From: Otis tarda
Lineage: Eukaryota > Chordata > Aves > Otidiformes > Otididae
Length of the DNA stretch: 64,000 nt
Assembly: GCA_026413225.1 (NCBI GenBank)
Contig: CM048552.1
Location: forward strand, 197,624,053-197,688,052
Direction: 5' to 3'
Part shown: piece after piece, positions 63,001 through 64,000 of the stretch
Layout of the letters: the number at the start of each line of letters is the position of its first letter
Numbering within the stretch: the first letter of the stretch is position 1
Program-made: the position numbers and the translations under genes
The notes under the pieces: model-generated
Seen by the model: the letters and a program-made list of their open reading frames with translations, nothing else
What the model was told of the DNA's origin: nothing
The model's database searches: none

Positions 63001-63273
63001 ACAGTGATTTACCTGAAAAATATACTAAAATACCTTTACAGATGGACTTTTCCAGTAAGAATGATACAACTGTCCCAGATAAAGCAATAAAAAGAAAAGT
63101 TGCCTCCAAGAGAGGAGATGAAATATCCAAAGAGTCTGCAGTGGACAGTGATTCAAATGGACCTCCTGTCTCAAACCTGATGATGAAGCTGTTTCCTTCA
63201 CTGAAGCCAAAACAGAAAGCAGGCTGTCATTCAGGGTGTGAAAACAAATCAAATGTGGAACAGGAGCCAGGAG
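56719..63273 (+). CDS. CENPJ: CENPJ (CPAP), 5' part, truncated by the window edge
   Basis: CENPJ (also called CPAP; SAS-4 in flies and worms) is a centriole scaffold that binds tubulin dimers, caps the plus end and controls centriole length; loss in human causes microcephaly. Six exons give 885 codons in continuous phase. Landmarks: N-terminal [19 protein letters not shown] (human GQNFLTQWMTNPSRAGV), a Gln/Glu-rich coil at about 128-168, the tubulin-binding segment at about 318-375 with PFLKRGEGL (F360, K362 and R363 matching human F375, K377 and R378), and [20 protein letters not shown]. The start at 56,719 ([10 protein letters not shown]) is chosen over the in-frame ATG at 56,674 because the acceptor at 56,690-56,691 removes the latter. 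The coiled coil and C-terminal G-box domain lie beyond 64 kb. Confidence 0.95.
57360..57483 (+). CDS. CENPJ: CENPJ exon 3 (coil)
   Basis: Encodes [20 protein letters not shown] then [17 protein letters not shown], matching human [20 protein letters not shown] and QRLMEEQEKLLTMVSGQ. A coiled-coil helix. Phase 1 exit, GTAAGC donor. Confidence 0.95.
58292..58567 (+). CDS. CENPJ: CENPJ exon 4
   Basis: Encodes a poorly conserved, polar stretch ([20 protein letters not shown] onward) equivalent to the variable part of human CPAP after MVSGQ. Supported by TTTCAAG acceptor, GTTAGT donor and phase 1 on both sides with 276 open bases. Confidence 0.85.
59697..59841 (+). CDS. CENPJ: CENPJ exon 5
   Basis: Encodes [20 protein letters not shown] to HLWTNTEE, an acidic linker before the tubulin-binding region; human has CWEKVTEQIQEA about here. 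Long T tract and TTTAG acceptor; phase 2 exit. Confidence 0.85.
60422..60792 (-). mobile_element. Solo LTR fragment, avian ERVL type
   Basis: Minus-strand copy resembling the LTR at 40.1 kb (TGAGTTGAGCCCTG, TTGAGATAAGAACAGTTTAC, CCAAAACACAGCGTTAC). About 370 bp and more worn. No clear target duplication. In CENPJ intron 5, antisense to the gene. Confidence 0.75.
60805..60822 (+). repeat. Short GGA repeat
   Basis: A run of about six GGA/GAG triplets just beyond the LTR in CENPJ intron 5. Too short to mean much. Confidence 0.6.
61247..61352 (+). CDS. CENPJ: CENPJ exon 6 (tubulin-binding region start)
   Basis: Encodes [20 protein letters not shown] then [15 protein letters not shown], matching human [20 protein letters not shown] and IQLEEQELKQKQLKE. 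The donor is an unusually poor TTACAG|GTTTTT running into a T tract. Phase 0 exit. Confidence 0.94.
61353..61399. repeat. T tract then A tract at a splice donor
   Basis: Immediately after the GT of the exon 6 donor come about 16 Ts, GGTGG, a second T run and about 12 As. The T and A runs are self-complementary. Confidence 0.85.
61650..63273 (+). CDS. CENPJ: CENPJ exon 7, large central exon
   Basis: Encodes 541 codons and leaves in phase 1 at GGAG|GTGAGA. It begins (Q)[15 protein letters not shown] and contains [16 protein letters not shown], the tubulin-capping segment, then the long polar middle of CPAP with [44 protein letters not shown] and [12 protein letters not shown], all close to human. 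The acceptor is a tandem CAGCAG, so the first Gln may be optional. Confidence 0.95.
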
Positions 63274-64000
63274 GTGAGAGAACGACAACTGGTAGGAAAC
63301 ATTGGAGAAGACATAGATAACAAGTCTTTCGTTTTAACGCTTAAGCTGCATGTTGACATTACACCAAAGGGTGTAAGTACAGACTTCTGCTGCAGGGAAT
63401 GGCCATGTTCTCACCTTTTATCTCCTCTCCTGGTTGTGTGTCTGATGTCAGATCTAACAGTTATGCAGCCTGCAGAATGAGCGCGATGAGTGACCACTTT
63501 TTATTCCTTCCCCCTGCCCTGGAGGCTAGTTCTGTCAGACCAGCTCATTGAACTAGCTTGATTTGGAGCTGCTTCATCACTGTTTCCAAGTCAAGGAAAG
63601 TGTCAAAGGCATGCTGAAAATGTCCCTTGCCAGTGACAGAGTGCATTTACACCACAGTAGAGTAGTGCTATTCACTGTTAGATTAGCTTATTCCTCTTAT
63701 AAGGAGGTGGCACCCCTGTCCGTATTTTCCGACACTAGTATAGTACCTAGAGAATTCACATGGAATATGGGAAACACTGATTCATTTTTCCGTTTTTCAT
63801 TTTTTTGGGCTTTGCCTAAGTTGGTTCCAACCATATGGTTATAGTCTGGGGAAGGACTGCCTCTAAAAGCTTCTGTTGAAGCTTTTGCATTTATGTGAAC
63901 TCATTAAAAATGCAGTTTTTCAGTGAAAGCATGATGGCATAGTCTAGCATTTATATGCCTTCTCTGTAAGGTAGTGAGATCTTGATTTCAAACTCTGTTC
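63274..64000. other. CENPJ intron 7, partial
   Basis: Starts with a GTGAGA donor. No exon, repeat family or regulatory site recognised before the window ends. Confidence 0.6.

Noticed and set aside
1-64000. tRNA, rRNA, CRISPR arrays, operons, retroviral gag/pol/env genes
   Set aside because: Looked for and not seen; LTRs are solo and the only polymerase sequence is from CR1 LINEs.

Overview
This is an avian nuclear chromosome window. The evidence is many CR1 LINE copies in both orientations, several with the bird-typical ATTCTATG 3' tail, avian-type solo LTRs, AT-rich introns, and two vertebrate genes whose proteins align along their length with human PARP4 and CENPJ (CPAP). The species cannot be fixed from the sequence.

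Layout. Positions 1 to about 55,150 are PARP4 on the minus strand. I placed 32 coding exons by hand from conserved splice sites, reading phase and recalled human protein sequence: BRCT, helical PARP domain, PARP catalytic core with the H-Y-E residues, VIT, von Willebrand A, and the start of the C-terminal vault-binding part. The coding parts found sum to 1,533 codons; the last exons lie beyond the left edge. About 54,780 to 55,640 is a CpG island shared with CENPJ, which runs right on the plus strand. Six exons of CENPJ (885 codons) are present, covering the N-terminal coil, the tubulin-binding segment and the central region. The C-terminal coiled coil and TCP10/G-box domain lie beyond the right edge.

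Introns. They hold about ten CR1 pieces, including a nearly full-length one at 49.69-53.40 kb, six solo LTRs (four of one family), a 124-bp repeat present twice, and a GC-rich block of unknown origin. No retroviral internal genes, tRNA genes, CRISPR arrays or operons were seen.

How the genes relate. PARP4 is the vault-particle ADP-ribosyltransferase and CENPJ is a centriole-building scaffold; no shared pathway is known to me. Their link here is a head-to-head promoter with two opposed ZNF143-type motifs. In human they are separated by ATP12A and RNF17, so one inversion would explain this arrangement. The most unusual host feature is a partial internal duplication at the left edge that copies the splice sites and the start of a large PARP4 C-terminal exon. 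I did not find a wholly new system in the window.
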